Below are positions 53,900-63,853 of a DNA stretch of 64,000 nt, piece by piece. The notes beneath the pieces are model-generated. The model did no database searches. It had not been told where the DNA came from and was given only the letters and a program-made list of their open reading frames with translations. How positions within the stretch are numbered: the first letter of the stretch is position 1; each line of letters opens with the position of its first letter. The stretch comes from Chrysochromulina parva. Lineage: Eukaryota; Haptophyta; Prymnesiales; Chrysochromulinaceae. The DNA is taken from contig PJAB01000002.1 in NCBI GenBank assembly GCA_002887195.1, positions 31,721 through 95,720 on the forward strand, written 5' to 3'. Position numbers and translations under genes: made by a program.

Positions 53900-54462
53900 T
53901 TCGCCAATCTAGGAGCCCCCACGCTGGGCGACTCCTGTTTGCGTCTTCCAGCCAGCGCGCGCACTCACGAGGCGAGCACGCGACGAGCGAAGAACTCCTG
54001 GATTCAGCCAAATCGATGGGCTTCTCCGAAACTTCTGTACCCAAGTTTATAGTTTTTGGACGGATTTCAGCAGATTTGTTCTATTTCTTCCCCGCCGCCC
54101 CGCGAGTGTACGGGATTTATGTCAAGAGTTTCTTAAGCGTGTCTGAATACCGACTGTACTTGAGAGCCGTGTGCCACAGACGGCAATAAGGCTCAAGGGC
54201 GGTGGCCGGCGCCTAGTCCTCTCTCAGATTCACTTCCGACTCCGTGCGCTGCGTGCTCAGTTCTGTCCGCGCTCGAACCTCGATTCGCTCGCGCCCTTCG
54301 CCGCCAACGGCTCTGGTCCATCCTTCGGTCCACCAAAATGCCGGTTGCTGCAACGACGTCGACACCAACTGCCAACTCTTCGAGCCTGGCTCTGCGCTCC
54401 GCCACCTCTGGAGCCCACGACACCAATGACCACTGGTGACTCCGCCGCCGTCCAGTCCATGG
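53900..54462. promoter_or_regulatory. Upstream region of the giant ARM gene
   Basis: About 560 bases between the start of the ARM/CAP-Gly gene and the 3' end of exportin-7, both minus strand. It should hold the promoter of the giant gene. An AT-richer patch lies at about 54040-54160. No named element or extra gene. Confidence 0.45.
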
Positions 54463-57400
54463 CTACACAATGCTGCGTACGTCGTGGCGGAATTGAGACA
54501 AATTCTGCGTAAACTTGTCGCGCGTCTTGACGTCAAGGTTGGCGTGCTCACCGCGCGGCACGCCAGCCATGAGCTTCTCGAACGCCTGCGCGAGCTTCTG
54601 CTGCCTGCCCGGGTGGGCTGCCATCGAGCCGAGCGCCTGCGCCTGCCATTTTTGGTATGCGTCCTCGTTGATCAGGATGAGCGCCAACAGGGGGCGCGAG
54701 AGCGACCACTGGTTGGTGCACTCCTCGAAGACGATCATATGCAGCAGCACAGCGAGCTGGAAGGCGAAGAGCTCTCGCTCAGTGCCCAGCTTGCTCACAC
54801 CCTTGGCGCCGTCCTCGTCCCGCTCGGCCAACTCTTGGAAGTGGAACGCCGCAAGGTGGTCGAGCGCGGCGGCGCACTGCGACGAGATCGCGACCTCGTG
54901 CGACTTGAGCCCCTCGCTGAGCGAGTTGCACAGGTGGCGAAGCACGGGCGGCTCGAGCTCGGCGATCACGGTGGTGTGGTTGCGCATGAGCAACTCCATG
55001 AGTGTGAAGTAGGCGCGGCTCAGCTTCGGGTAAGCGAGGATGTCCTCGAGCTTGACGCGCAGGCACATCTGGATCATCACTTCGAGGCAGTCGGAGAGAG
55101 CGCGGTCTCCATAGAGCGCGAACACACCGAAGTTGACGTAACTACCCGAGAGCGCTCTCGTGAGCATCGTCATGCATATGTGGATGCCCTTGAACTTGTG
55201 CGTGTACGGGTCGGCGCCCACGGGCAGCTCCGACTCGATGCACTGGCGGCCATACGCGACGAGCATCGCGGATGCGTCGCGAAAGAGCAGGATACCATTG
55301 GGTGAGGACGAGTCGAACGTGAGCCGTTGCGCCTTGTTATAGACCAGCTCGGCGTAGAGCTTGAGCAGAGGTGTCGTGAATTCAGGCACGGCGTGGAAGG
55401 TGAGCACGGCTCGGTGCAGCAGGGGAGTGAACTCGGGGTACAGCCAATCGAAGAAGAGGCCGTACGTGCGCCGGTTGGAGCACGCGCACACGATGCCACG
55501 CAGATCTCGGAGCATCCCGATGAGCGCTGTCCTCACGTGTGGCTCGGCGAAGGCGCGCTCGCTCTGCGCCTTGAGGGAGCGCAGCCAGCGTGTGAACGGC
55601 TCCATGAACGCCTTGAACTTGACGCCGATGTCGTCGAGGAAGAGCAGCTTGCAGAGCGTGCTGTAAAACGAGGTGCGCTGCCGCAGGTTCTCAGGAACGA
55701 GCAAAAAGGGGAACTCCTCGGCAGTGTGGTGCAGCAGCATGTAGCGCACCGAGTCGAGCTTGAGAAGCAGCTTGGACGAGCAGTAGCCGCTCGCCAGGTC
55801 CGAGAAGAGTGCAAGCGTCTTCTCGATCACCTTGAAGCAGTCGCAGCGCAGCTTGAGGTTGGCCACGATCTTGTTCACAAAGACGCCGAGCACAGCAAAG
55901 TGGTCGCCCAGATTCACCCGCTCGGCGAGGCGCGAGTACACCTTCGTCGAGGCGGTGGCCTGGTCGCCCACATAGACCTTCCGAAACTGCTGCAGGAAGA
56001 AGAGCACCGCGCTCTGCAGGTGCTGATTGCTCGGGCAATTGCAGCGCTCACGCGCCACGTCGGGGTCGTCGATCAGGGGAATCAGCTGCAGAACCACGCT
56101 CGTCAGCTCGCCGTCGATGAACTGCTGCGTCTCGGCGTTCGAGTTTGGCGTCAGGTGAGATCCGAGGATCTGCCCAATGATGTAAATGAGCCACGAGAGC
56201 TCGCCCTCGCTCTGCGCCAGCCGCATGTGCACCTCGGGATTCCCCGTGCGATCGCCGATCGGAAGGGCAAGTGCCTGCTGGTAGAGGCGCGCCGACGGCT
56301 CAAACAGCGAGAGCACGTATGAGGAGACCTGCTGTAACTGGAAGCGGCAGAGCGACGGGAATGTCTCGAGCTGCTCGGTGAGCTGCTCGTCGTCATCGAG
56401 CGGGTCGTCTAAGTCCGCGTCAGCCGAGCGCAGCAACGTCGAGACCAACTCCATGCGCGAGTTAATGAAGGCCGTTATGATCTGCGGCACGTAGTTCTCG
56501 AGCTGCGAGGGCATCTCGGGCTTTAGGTAGGGCATCGAAGCGACGAGTCGTGACCACACGGAAAGGAGGTAATACACGCTGTTTGACGCCCACTCCCAGT
56601 GCTTAAATGAGTCCACTGTGAACGTCGCCACCAGCGCTATCCATGCCTGGTAGTCGTCGCACTGCACGAGCTCGGACAGCTGAAAGTTGGCCTTCAGACG
56701 CGAGAGCAGCCGGCAGAGCTCGTGGTAGTTGTCGTGATCGGCGAGCCCGCACTGCGTCTGCAGGATCAACAGGCTGCCGCGCACCATCCGCTGCAAGAAG
56801 CTCTGCCGCTCCTCATCGGAAGAGAACAACGAGCGTCGCAGCGAGCCAAGCAACACGAGCACCTGGATCGTGAGCGACTGGATCGGCGGCTGCGTTGAGC
56901 GATACAGGTCGAAGAAGAGCGCGCTGGTGGCGCTATCCTCCATGGTCCCGCGCCAGGTCGAGGGCACCTGGATCGTGCCGAGCTCCTCGGACGCCTCGTC
57001 CAGTGTCGTCCCTATGAAGTCATAGCTCAAGCACGCGAGCGCTAGCTGAAGGGAATGCTCGCGGATGCGCGCGAGCTCCGGCTCCGAGGCGGGGATGGCG
57101 TGCGTCTGCAACTGCTGCAGCGTTTGCAGCGACATCTTGAAGATCTGGTACAGGCACACGTCGCGGAAACTCCCCGCGATCTTGCGGTGCTGCGTGAGCG
57201 AACGCGTGTTCGCCGTCGAGTTCATCTCCGTCACCAGCGCCTCGAGCAGCTGCAAGCCGAGCACCAGGTGGCCAGGTGTCGCGTGCAGGAAGCGGCCAAC
57301 CTCGTGCATGACCTGCTGCTGATCCTCCATCTCGGCCCAGCCAAACTTGGTCGCGCACGCCACCAACTGCACCAGCAACGCCGTCACAAAATTGGTGCAC

Positions 57401-57702
57401 ATGATCCCGTTGGTCGCCAGAAAGTTGAGCGTGTAATTGCGGTACTCAGCGCGCTGCGCGGGCGTGAAATGGTTCCACGACTGCACGATGAGCTTCTTGA
57501 ACGCGTTGGCGGCCACCAGCTGCGCTTGCGGCATCGTCGAACTGGTGAGCACAAATTGGCATTGCGGGATATGCTCTGGATTTGACGCCAGCTGCACCAG
57601 TGCCGCCTCGGCCTTGGTGCGCTCCTCCGCGCTGGGCGAATTGTACAGCATGTGGCAGTAGCCCTCGAAGGTGGCTAGCGTCGAGTGGGCGGACGACGCC
57701 AT
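54463..57702 (-). CDS. XPO7: Exportin-7 (RanBP16-type karyopherin)
   Basis: Nuclear transport receptor of the importin-beta superfamily, which carries cargo with RanGTP. 1,079 residues from ATG 57702, against about 1,087 in human XPO7, in one uninterrupted frame. The N-terminus fits the importin-beta N-terminal domain: TFEGYCHMLYNSPSAEERTKAEAALVQL, then AANAFKKLIVQSWNHF and EYRNYTLNFLATN. The family-specific block LTQHRKIAGSFRDVCLYQIF is nearly as in animals, where LTKHRKIASSFRD is found. Helical HEAT repeats follow to the end, including NFGVFALYGDRALSDCLEVMIQM near the C-terminus, another exportin-7 landmark. The frame is open upstream to 57963, but that Arg-rich lead is unlike the family and contains the probable 5' untranslated region. 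Confidence 0.95.
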   Translation of the reverse strand: MASSAHSTLATFEGYCHMLYNSPSAEERTKAEAALVQLASNPEHIPQCQFVLTSSTMPQAQLVAANAFKKLIVQSWNHFTPAQRAEYRNYTLNFLATNGIMCTNFVTALLVQLVACATKFGWAEMEDQQQVMHEVGRFLHATPGHLVLGLQLLEALVTEMNSTANTRSLTQHRKIAGSFRDVCLYQIFKMSLQTLQQLQTHAIPASEPELARIREHSLQLALACLSYDFIGTTLDEASEELGTIQVPSTWRGTMEDSATSALFFDLYRSTQPPIQSLTIQVLVLLGSLRRSLFSSDEERQSFLQRMVRGSLLILQTQCGLADHDNYHELCRLLSRLKANFQLSELVQCDDYQAWIALVATFTVDSFKHWEWASNSVYYLLSVWSRLVASMPYLKPEMPSQLENYVPQIITAFINSRMELVSTLLRSADADLDDPLDDDEQLTEQLETFPSLCRFQLQQVSSYVLSLFEPSARLYQQALALPIGDRTGNPEVHMRLAQSEGELSWLIYIIGQILGSHLTPNSNAETQQFIDGELTSVVLQLIPLIDDPDVARERCNCPSNQHLQSAVLFFLQQFRKVYVGDQATASTKVYSRLAERVNLGDHFAVLGVFVNKIVANLKLRCDCFKVIEKTLALFSDLASGYCSSKLLLKLDSVRYMLLHHTAEEFPFLLVPENLRQRTSFYSTLCKLLFLDDIGVKFKAFMEPFTRWLRSLKAQSERAFAEPHVRTALIGMLRDLRGIVCACSNRRTYGLFFDWLYPEFTPLLHRAVLTFHAVPEFTTPLLKLYAELVYNKAQRLTFDSSSPNGILLFRDASAMLVAYGRQCIESELPVGADPYTHKFKGIHICMTMLTRALSGSYVNFGVFALYGDRALSDCLEVMIQMCLRVKLEDILAYPKLSRAYFTLMELLMRNHTTVIAELEPPVLRHLCNSLSEGLKSHEVAISSQCAAALDHLAAFHFQELAERDEDGAKGVSKLGTERELFAFQLAVLLHMIVFEECTNQWSLSRPLLALILINEDAYQKWQAQALGSMAAHPGRQQKLAQAFEKLMAGVPRGEHANLDVKTRDKFTQNLSQFRHDVRSIV

Positions 57703-57999
57703 GGCAGATCGCGCGCGGTCGAGAAGACGGCGTCGACGACCGGCTATGTTCAGTACGGTGTGGCGCGCCGTCGCCGCGCCGAACGAAATACCATGGTACT
57801 GCCGAAATTGAGATTTCGAAGCCACGTCGCACTGTTCTGCAGCACAGATCATGAATGATGACTCTACAGCCGTGCCTCGTCGTTCGTTCCAGGGCCCTCT
57901 CGGCCAGACACGCACCCCCAAGCCCAGAAAAGGCGTGCGTGGGAGGCGCTCACATGTTGACACAGCCGTGCCACCGGGCTGTGGTTTGTTTCTAATAGG

Positions 58000-60849
58000 C
58001 TATCCTCTTCCACTCTTAGCCGCGCGCTTGGCGCGTGCACCGCGCGGCGACGAGACGGCTCCCGTATCCACCTCGGGCGCGCGCTGAACCACCACGGTCG
58101 AGGCGGCCTCGGCAGTGGCCTCGCCGTCAGCGCCCGCCTGATCGGCGTCGAGCTCGTCGGGGGCGCTGCGCTCTGGCTCCTTGCGCGCTGCTTCGAACCA
58201 GGGCCCGATGGGCTTCAGTGCCTTCACGAGGCAGTGGCGGTCGGTCGCGTCTTGCAGCACGGCTTCCCACAGAGGGTCCTTGGCGAGGGTGTCCGCGTGT
58301 CCGAGCACGAAGACGGATGAGCGCGCGCGCGTGATGGACACGTTCATGCGCCGCGCGTCGCGCAGGAAGCCGATGCCTCGCTGTCCGCGCTGTCCCAGAT
58401 CCGATCGCACCGTCGAGAGCACAATGATGTCCTTCTCGCGGCCCTGGAAGCCGTCGACTGAATTGACGTCGATCAGTCGGGCAGTCGCCTCATCGAATGA
58501 TTCCTTCAGCAGGGTGCGGATGTGACGTACCTGCCCATTGTACGGCGAGATGATCCCGATCGACGAGGGCGCGATGGCGTCGGGGTACGCATTGAGCAGG
58601 TGGCGCACGATGGCAAGGGCCAGCTGCGCCTCGAGCTCGTTGGACCAGCTCGACGACACCTCACTCGCGGTGCCGTCGCTCACGTCATAGAAGACATACG
58701 GGCCGAGCCAGCGCTGTGAATGCCACGCGGCACGGCGGAGCTGCGACTGGCCGGGCGCGTCGAGAAGAGCGCCCGCGTAGAAGCGCCGGCCGGGGAAGCG
58801 GCTAATGGCCGGGTGCATGCGGTACTGCGTCGTGAGCATCGCGACACGCTGGCCACCGATCTGGAGCCGTTGGAAGAGCGACTGCTCGTAGTTATGCTTC
58901 ATCGAGTGATCCGAGAAGACGGTCGCGGGCAACTGTGAAGGGTCACCCACGAGGATAAGTCGCCGGCACGCGTACTTGAGCGGGATGAGCGTCGACACCT
59001 CGACCGCCTGCGCGGCCTCGTCGATCAGCACCGTGTCGAAGCCCTGCTTGAGTTGCGAGAAGATCGAGTACCCGGCGCACGAGAGCGTGGTGCAGACGAT
59101 GCTCGCCTCATTGAGCACGAGGGTCTTGGCCGCATCGAAGGAGATGGTCTCGCCGTGTTCGAGGAGCGTCGCCATGCGCTTCTTGGCCATCGTCTCGAGC
59201 GCCACCTCGATCAGGCTCTCTTTGACGTTTGGGCCGACGCGCACAACGTACGGCAAGAACGACTCGCCGCGCGCGTTGAGCATCCCGGGGCCGGTGTGCC
59301 GCAGCAGGCGCGAGACGATTTCGTCAATCGCCGCATTCGAGGGAGCGCATACGAGGACGTGCTTGGGCGGCTCCTCGGCGACCGCGCGCCCCAGGTGCAC
59401 GTGCCGGTCCGTGCTCGCCGCTGTCGGGAATGGGTGCGGCGGCAACTCTACCAGAGGCATCTGGCAGGTGAGTGGCACTTCGTCCGCGCCGCCCTCCGCA
59501 CGGCTCGGCTGTGCACCGGCGGAGTCGCCCTCGCCCACCCCGAGGAGCGAGGCAAGGGGAGGCGGCGCGGGCACCCGCTTCTTGGCCGGTGCCGCCGCAG
59601 GAGCGGCGGAGGGAGCGGCGGAGGGCGTGGCGGAGGGAGCGGCGGAGGGAGCGGCGGCAGCGGGCTCGGCTGAGAGCCACGGTGCGTTCTTCTTGAGCAG
59701 GGCCGCTATCTCTGTCGGCGAGCGCTTGGGCGGCAGGGCGAAGGGCCACGGTGGCGGCGCCCCCGTCGCAGCACTCGCACTGCCAGCCGCGCCGGCACCA
59801 CCCGCCGTGCCGCTGTCGTCGCCCTCACCATCACCACCCTCGCCGACGTCGCGCCATGATGAGCGCTCCGATTTCGTCAAAGTGTGCGCCGAGTGGGACG
59901 CGAGCAGGACCGAGAGGATGCCTAATATGGTCTTGGTCTTACCCGTGCCGGGCGGGCCCTGGATGAGTGTGACGCCGCGCCCGCACAGGCACGTCCGGAT
60001 CGCCGCCAGCTGCGACGGATTGTGCGTCGCCTTGATAGCTGGCCACAGCGACGGCGGTTTCTGCAGCCGCGGCGGCGGCGCGCTGCCGTCGAGGCTGCCG
60101 GGAGCGAGGAGCATGGACGCTAGCGTGAGTTCGCGCAGCGAGTAGAGGGCCTGGAACTCGCGGTTGATGGTCACCATGTTGCCCAGCTTGCGCACGTGCC
60201 ACTTGCCCGACGCGGGCACCATCACCTTGCGCAGCAGCTGCAGCCGCTTGTGCTGCGATGGCGGCAACCGCGAGGTGGGATCCTCGGGTAGGTACACCTT
60301 GAGCATGAGCGTGCCCGATGTCGTGCTGTTCACCACGATGGCGAGCGCGTGGAACTGCTGCGGCACCGTGCGCGTCTCGCCGTTGGCGTCCTCCTCGACC
60401 GCCTCCAGGTCGAGTGGCTCGTGGGAGACGAAGACCAGGTCGGTCTCAAAGAAGAGGCTCTTCTCGCCCTCGCGGTTGGGCGACTCAAAGTGCAGCAGCC
60501 GGAAGGGCTCGAGCGGTTCGACCAATTTCAGCTGCAGGTGGTGGTCGCGGCTGTCGGTCATCTCGTACAGGCTGCGCAGCGTCTGCGCGCGGCACTCCTC
60601 GAGCAGCAATGGCTCAAAGACGTCGAGGTATTCGTCGACTGAGGAGAAGCGCTCGGGCACGTCGCGCAACTGGTACATTGGCCGACCGCTCAGCATGACG
60701 TACAGGTCCCAGCCGAGCACCTCCTTGTACATCTCATCGAGCGAGAGGACGACGAAGGGCATGTTCGCGGTTTGTTTTTTGCGACGCGGCCATACGCGGA
60801 TCTCGTCAATCGCGTTCAAGTGGGCGAATTCGAAAAGCGTTCGTGGCAT
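58000..60849 (-). CDS. Superfamily 1B RNA/DNA helicase, Sen1/senataxin-Upf1 type
   Basis: About 949 residues from ATG 60849 (ATG 60762, MPFVVLSLDEMYKEVLGW, is also possible). SF1B motifs in order: Q-like NPSQLAAI; Walker A GPPGTGKT; Ia VLVCAPSNAAIDEIVSRLL; II DTVLIDEAAQAVE; III LVGDPSQLPATV; IV QYRMHPAISRFPGRRFY; V VDGFQGREKDIIVLSTVRS; VI RRMNVSITRARSSVFVLGH. Sen1-type helicases end transcription and remove RNA:DNA hybrids. The N-terminal domain (about residues 30-250) resembles the one preceding the helicase in the Sen1/Aquarius group. About 155 low-complexity Gly/Ala/Ser/Pro-rich residues are inserted between motifs I and Ia. The basic C-terminus ends ARAKRAAKSGRG, a likely nuclear signal. 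It faces the PFK-2 gene head to head. Confidence 0.92.
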   Translation of the reverse strand: MPRTLFEFAHLNAIDEIRVWPRRKKQTANMPFVVLSLDEMYKEVLGWDLYVMLSGRPMYQLRDVPERFSSVDEYLDVFEPLLLEECRAQTLRSLYEMTDSRDHHLQLKLVEPLEPFRLLHFESPNREGEKSLFFETDLVFVSHEPLDLEAVEEDANGETRTVPQQFHALAIVVNSTTSGTLMLKVYLPEDPTSRLPPSQHKRLQLLRKVMVPASGKWHVRKLGNMVTINREFQALYSLRELTLASMLLAPGSLDGSAPPPRLQKPPSLWPAIKATHNPSQLAAIRTCLCGRGVTLIQGPPGTGKTKTILGILSVLLASHSAHTLTKSERSSWRDVGEGGDGEGDDSGTAGGAGAAGSASAATGAPPPWPFALPPKRSPTEIAALLKKNAPWLSAEPAAAAPSAAPSATPSAAPSAAPAAAPAKKRVPAPPPLASLLGVGEGDSAGAQPSRAEGGADEVPLTCQMPLVELPPHPFPTAASTDRHVHLGRAVAEEPPKHVLVCAPSNAAIDEIVSRLLRHTGPGMLNARGESFLPYVVRVGPNVKESLIEVALETMAKKRMATLLEHGETISFDAAKTLVLNEASIVCTTLSCAGYSIFSQLKQGFDTVLIDEAAQAVEVSTLIPLKYACRRLILVGDPSQLPATVFSDHSMKHNYEQSLFQRLQIGGQRVAMLTTQYRMHPAISRFPGRRFYAGALLDAPGQSQLRRAAWHSQRWLGPYVFYDVSDGTASEVSSSWSNELEAQLALAIVRHLLNAYPDAIAPSSIGIISPYNGQVRHIRTLLKESFDEATARLIDVNSVDGFQGREKDIIVLSTVRSDLGQRGQRGIGFLRDARRMNVSITRARSSVFVLGHADTLAKDPLWEAVLQDATDRHCLVKALKPIGPWFEAARKEPERSAPDELDADQAGADGEATAEAASTVVVQRAPEVDTGAVSSPRGARAKRAAKSGRG

Positions 60850-60941
60850 CCCTTTATGAACGTGAACGTGCTCGACTCTTCCTTTACAGGAAGCGCCTCG
60901 GGATTGCGGCCGCACAGGCCGACGGCCTTCCAGCGGCCTTG
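60850..60941. promoter_or_regulatory. Divergent start region of helicase and PFK-2 genes
   Basis: Only 92 bases separate the chosen ATGs (179 if the helicase starts at 60762), so the two genes share one bidirectional promoter or overlap at their 5' ends. No TATA-type element is seen. Confidence 0.5.
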
Positions 60942-62727
60942 ATGACGCATGATGCCCCCTCGCCGATCACGGTGCCACCTTCGCCGGTAGACTTGCACCG
61001 TTTGCGGCTCACGCGGCAGCGTGGGATGACCGTGTTCATCATGGTCGGATTGCCGGCACGCGGCAAGAGCTTCATCTCGAAAAAGCTGGAGCGGTTCCTT
61101 TCTTGGCGAGGGGAGACGGTGCGAATATTCAACGTTGGTGAGCGCCGGCGCAAGCTCGCGAGCGCACAAGACGCCTCGTTTTTTAGCAAGGAGAACCTGG
61201 CGGTGCGAGAGGACATTGCTCAAGGCGTTCTTTATGAGATGGTTGAGTGGCTTCGCTCGAGCGCACCATCGAGCTCTAACGGCCTTGCCGACCCGTCGCG
61301 GCGGTTTGCTATCTTTGACGCGACCAACTCGGTGATCGCCCAATTGATTTTTTGAGAAGGATTGGCCCTGACCCCGCGTCAAACCATCGGGTGCAGTCTG
61401 GGTACCCTCCTGCTGCTTGTGGATAGAATGCTAAGCGTCGTCGATCGCCTTGGACCGTGCGCAGGCAGTCAGGCGTCGGCAGGTGGTGGCGCAGACGCTC
61501 GACCGTGAGCTACACGGCGAGTGCCAGGTGATCTTCGTGGAGTCCGTGTGCAACGACACTTCGGTGCTTGAGCGTAATCTGCTCCAAAAGATCTCGATGT
61601 CGCCCGACTACTGCGCGATGGAGTGCGAGGCGGCCCTCGCTGACCTGCGCACGCGCATCGCCCAGTACGAGTCGCAGTACGAGACGCTCACGACGCACGA
61701 GCGTCTCTCGTTCATCAAGCTCTTCGACCTCTCGTCCGAGCTGCACCTCAACCTCATCTACGGCTCGGTCGCGCGCCTCGTACCCTACATGATGGGGATC
61801 CACATCGGACGCCGCCCCATATGGCTTGTGCGCGCGGCTCATTGCGAGGATGCGGGCGACGGTGGCACCCCGAACAGCAGCGGCGAGCCGAGCGAGTCCG
61901 CTTTCCCATCGCGCCGCCAGGGCAGCCAAACCGTCATCGTGCCGCGCGCCGCCGCCCTGTCGGAAGAAGGGCTGCTCTTCGCGCAGCGCCTCGGCGCCTT
62001 CGTCCGCGCGCGCTGTGTCGAGCACCACGTTGCGAGCGATGCGACCCTCACGCAGCAGCGCGAGGCGCCGCCGGCCACGGCGGGCGCAGGGACGGCGGAC
62101 AGCATGCGGCCGGAGTCAACGGTTTCGTCAATCGACGCGATGAGCGAGAGCGGCTGCGTGATCTATACGTCGACGCTGCCGCGCGCCATCCAGACCGCCT
62201 CCTTCGTGCCGCGGCTCACGCGGCCGCACGCAACCTCTACGCTCAACCCGCTCGACCGCGGCGTCGCGTACGGTCTCACCGAGGAGGCCTTCGCAACCGG
62301 CATGGCCGAGGACTACGCGCGCTGGCGAGCCGACCTTCGGCACACGCGCTTCCCCGGTGGCGAGTCCTACTCGGATCTGATCGCACGCCTTGAGCCGACG
62401 CTCATCGAGCTCGAACAGCAGACGAGCCCTGTCCTCGTAGTTTCGCACGTCTCGACGCTCCAGGTTCTGTCCGCCTACTTCACCGCCAATAGCCTTGAGG
62501 AGGCCCTCGCCACCTCCATTCCACACCACACTGTGATTGAGTTCAAGCCCAGCGCCACCACGATGATGTGGGAGCGCGAGCTGATACACCTCGACGATGC
62601 CGTGCCCCCTAAGTCCCCAGCCACACCTGCCGGAGGATGTCAAGCCCGTCACGGGCCCGATGCCGCTGGGGTGATCTACCCTGCGACCGTGGCCATGCGA
62701 CAAGCGCAGCCTGAGGAGCTTCGGTGA
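60942..62727 (+). CDS. 6-phosphofructo-2-kinase/fructose-2,6-bisphosphatase with degenerate phosphatase
   Basis: 550 residues in two exons: 60942-61331 and 61465-62727. The 133-nt GT-AG intron joins FDATNS to AVRRRQVVAQTLDREL, the family's FDATNTTRxRR region. The kinase half has the P-loop GLPARGKS (36-43), NVGERRR and VIFVESVCND, and should make fructose-2,6-bisphosphate, the PFK-1 activator. The C-terminal half aligns with the histidine-phosphatase domain (IWLVR..., YTSTLPRAIQTA, FPGGESYSDLIARLEP, VVSHVSTLQVLSAYF). The RHGE phospho-acceptor motif is replaced by RAAHCE (Arg253-Ala254), and the catalytic GVCEEMT-type Glu is absent (GVAYGLT). The enzyme is therefore probably kinase-only. Start 60942 is the first in-frame ATG; the frame upstream has none. 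About 65 residues of low-conservation insert (Ser/Ala-rich) lie in the phosphatase domain. Confidence 0.9.
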
Positions 62728-63752
62728 CAGAGGCTCACTAGGCAAGGCTATCCATCACACGAACCCAACACAATGCGTCGTGCACGAGCGGCAGCGGCGC
62801 GCTGCTCAGAAACGAGTCGCGCGTCACGAAGTGGAAGAGGTGCACTTAATTTGTTCCCAATCAGGTACTGATGTACGGACAGCATGGTCGGAGCCCCGAG
62901 ATGCCCAAACGGAAGGTTGTTAGCCAATTACGAAGACGCCCAACACAACGCACGCGTCGTGTTGAACGTCTCGTTTGCGGTGGAGGCAGTCGCGAGTGTG
63001 TCTGTCGGCGCCCTCTTCAATGCGGCGAACTCTTTGTCCACAACTGTTTCACGGCACGACCCTATCGCTGCGGGCGCTCTCCGTTTCGCACCTTAACGAG
63101 CGCTGCGCATCGTGGAAGCTGTGGCGCAGCGAGGTATCGGAATGGTATGAGGAGGAGCAGCAGCAGCGCTGGTGTCAGGAAACGGATGATGAGGACGAGC
63201 CAGACGAGGAGAAGGAGGAGTTCAATACGAGTGCTCCGCTTGCGTCGAGCAGCACCCGTTGTGATAGGCACAGCTTGCCCTCATCCAGGCGTGATCAACT
63301 GGCGGAGGAGGAGGCGGCTGACGCAATCGAGATGCATGAGTGGTACGAGGAGCAATGCGAACACGACTCTCGGCACCTCTCGCGATGGAGGGCGAGCGCA
63401 GAGAGGTTACGGAATTTTCTGCATGCTCAAGGTACACAAATGGGCTGCTGCTGCTGCGGAGCACCCGGCTGACGTCTATCCGCGAGATGCAGCCTGTTGC
63501 AGCCTGACGAGATGCAGCCACGCGATGCAGCCTGACGCTGCGTCGGCGAGGAGCAATGCGGCGGACCATGACTATTCGTCGCGCTCTGCTGCGCGACTGC
63601 CGCTGCGCAACTGTGCGCGAAGCCGACATAATCATACCCAGCTCGCCACACATGCACAAGCCCCCTCTGCACTGTGCTCTGTGTTCATCCATGCCGTCGT
63701 CGCATGACCAAACGTAAGCTTCACCATGCCCGATTTGTTTATCCGGATGTAT

Positions 63753-63823
63753 GCACGTATCCAGGTACTCACGTATACCATGCTGGCTGCACGTATCCAG
63801 GTACTCACGTATACCATGCTGGC
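63753..63823 (+). repeat. 36-bp direct tandem repeat, two copies
   Basis: Two adjacent near-identical copies (63753-63788 and 63789-63823) of a unit starting GCACGTATCCAGGTACTCAC and ending ATACCATGCTGGC. The first is preceded by a partial ATGTATGCACG overlap. Confidence 0.85.
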
Positions 63824-63853
63824 AACATGTGTTTATATAATGCTGAACTTCAA

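Noticed and set aside
55327..56322. 331-residue plus-strand frame inside exportin-7
   Set aside because: Exportin-7 is certain on the minus strand; this frame is the antisense shadow with no domain.
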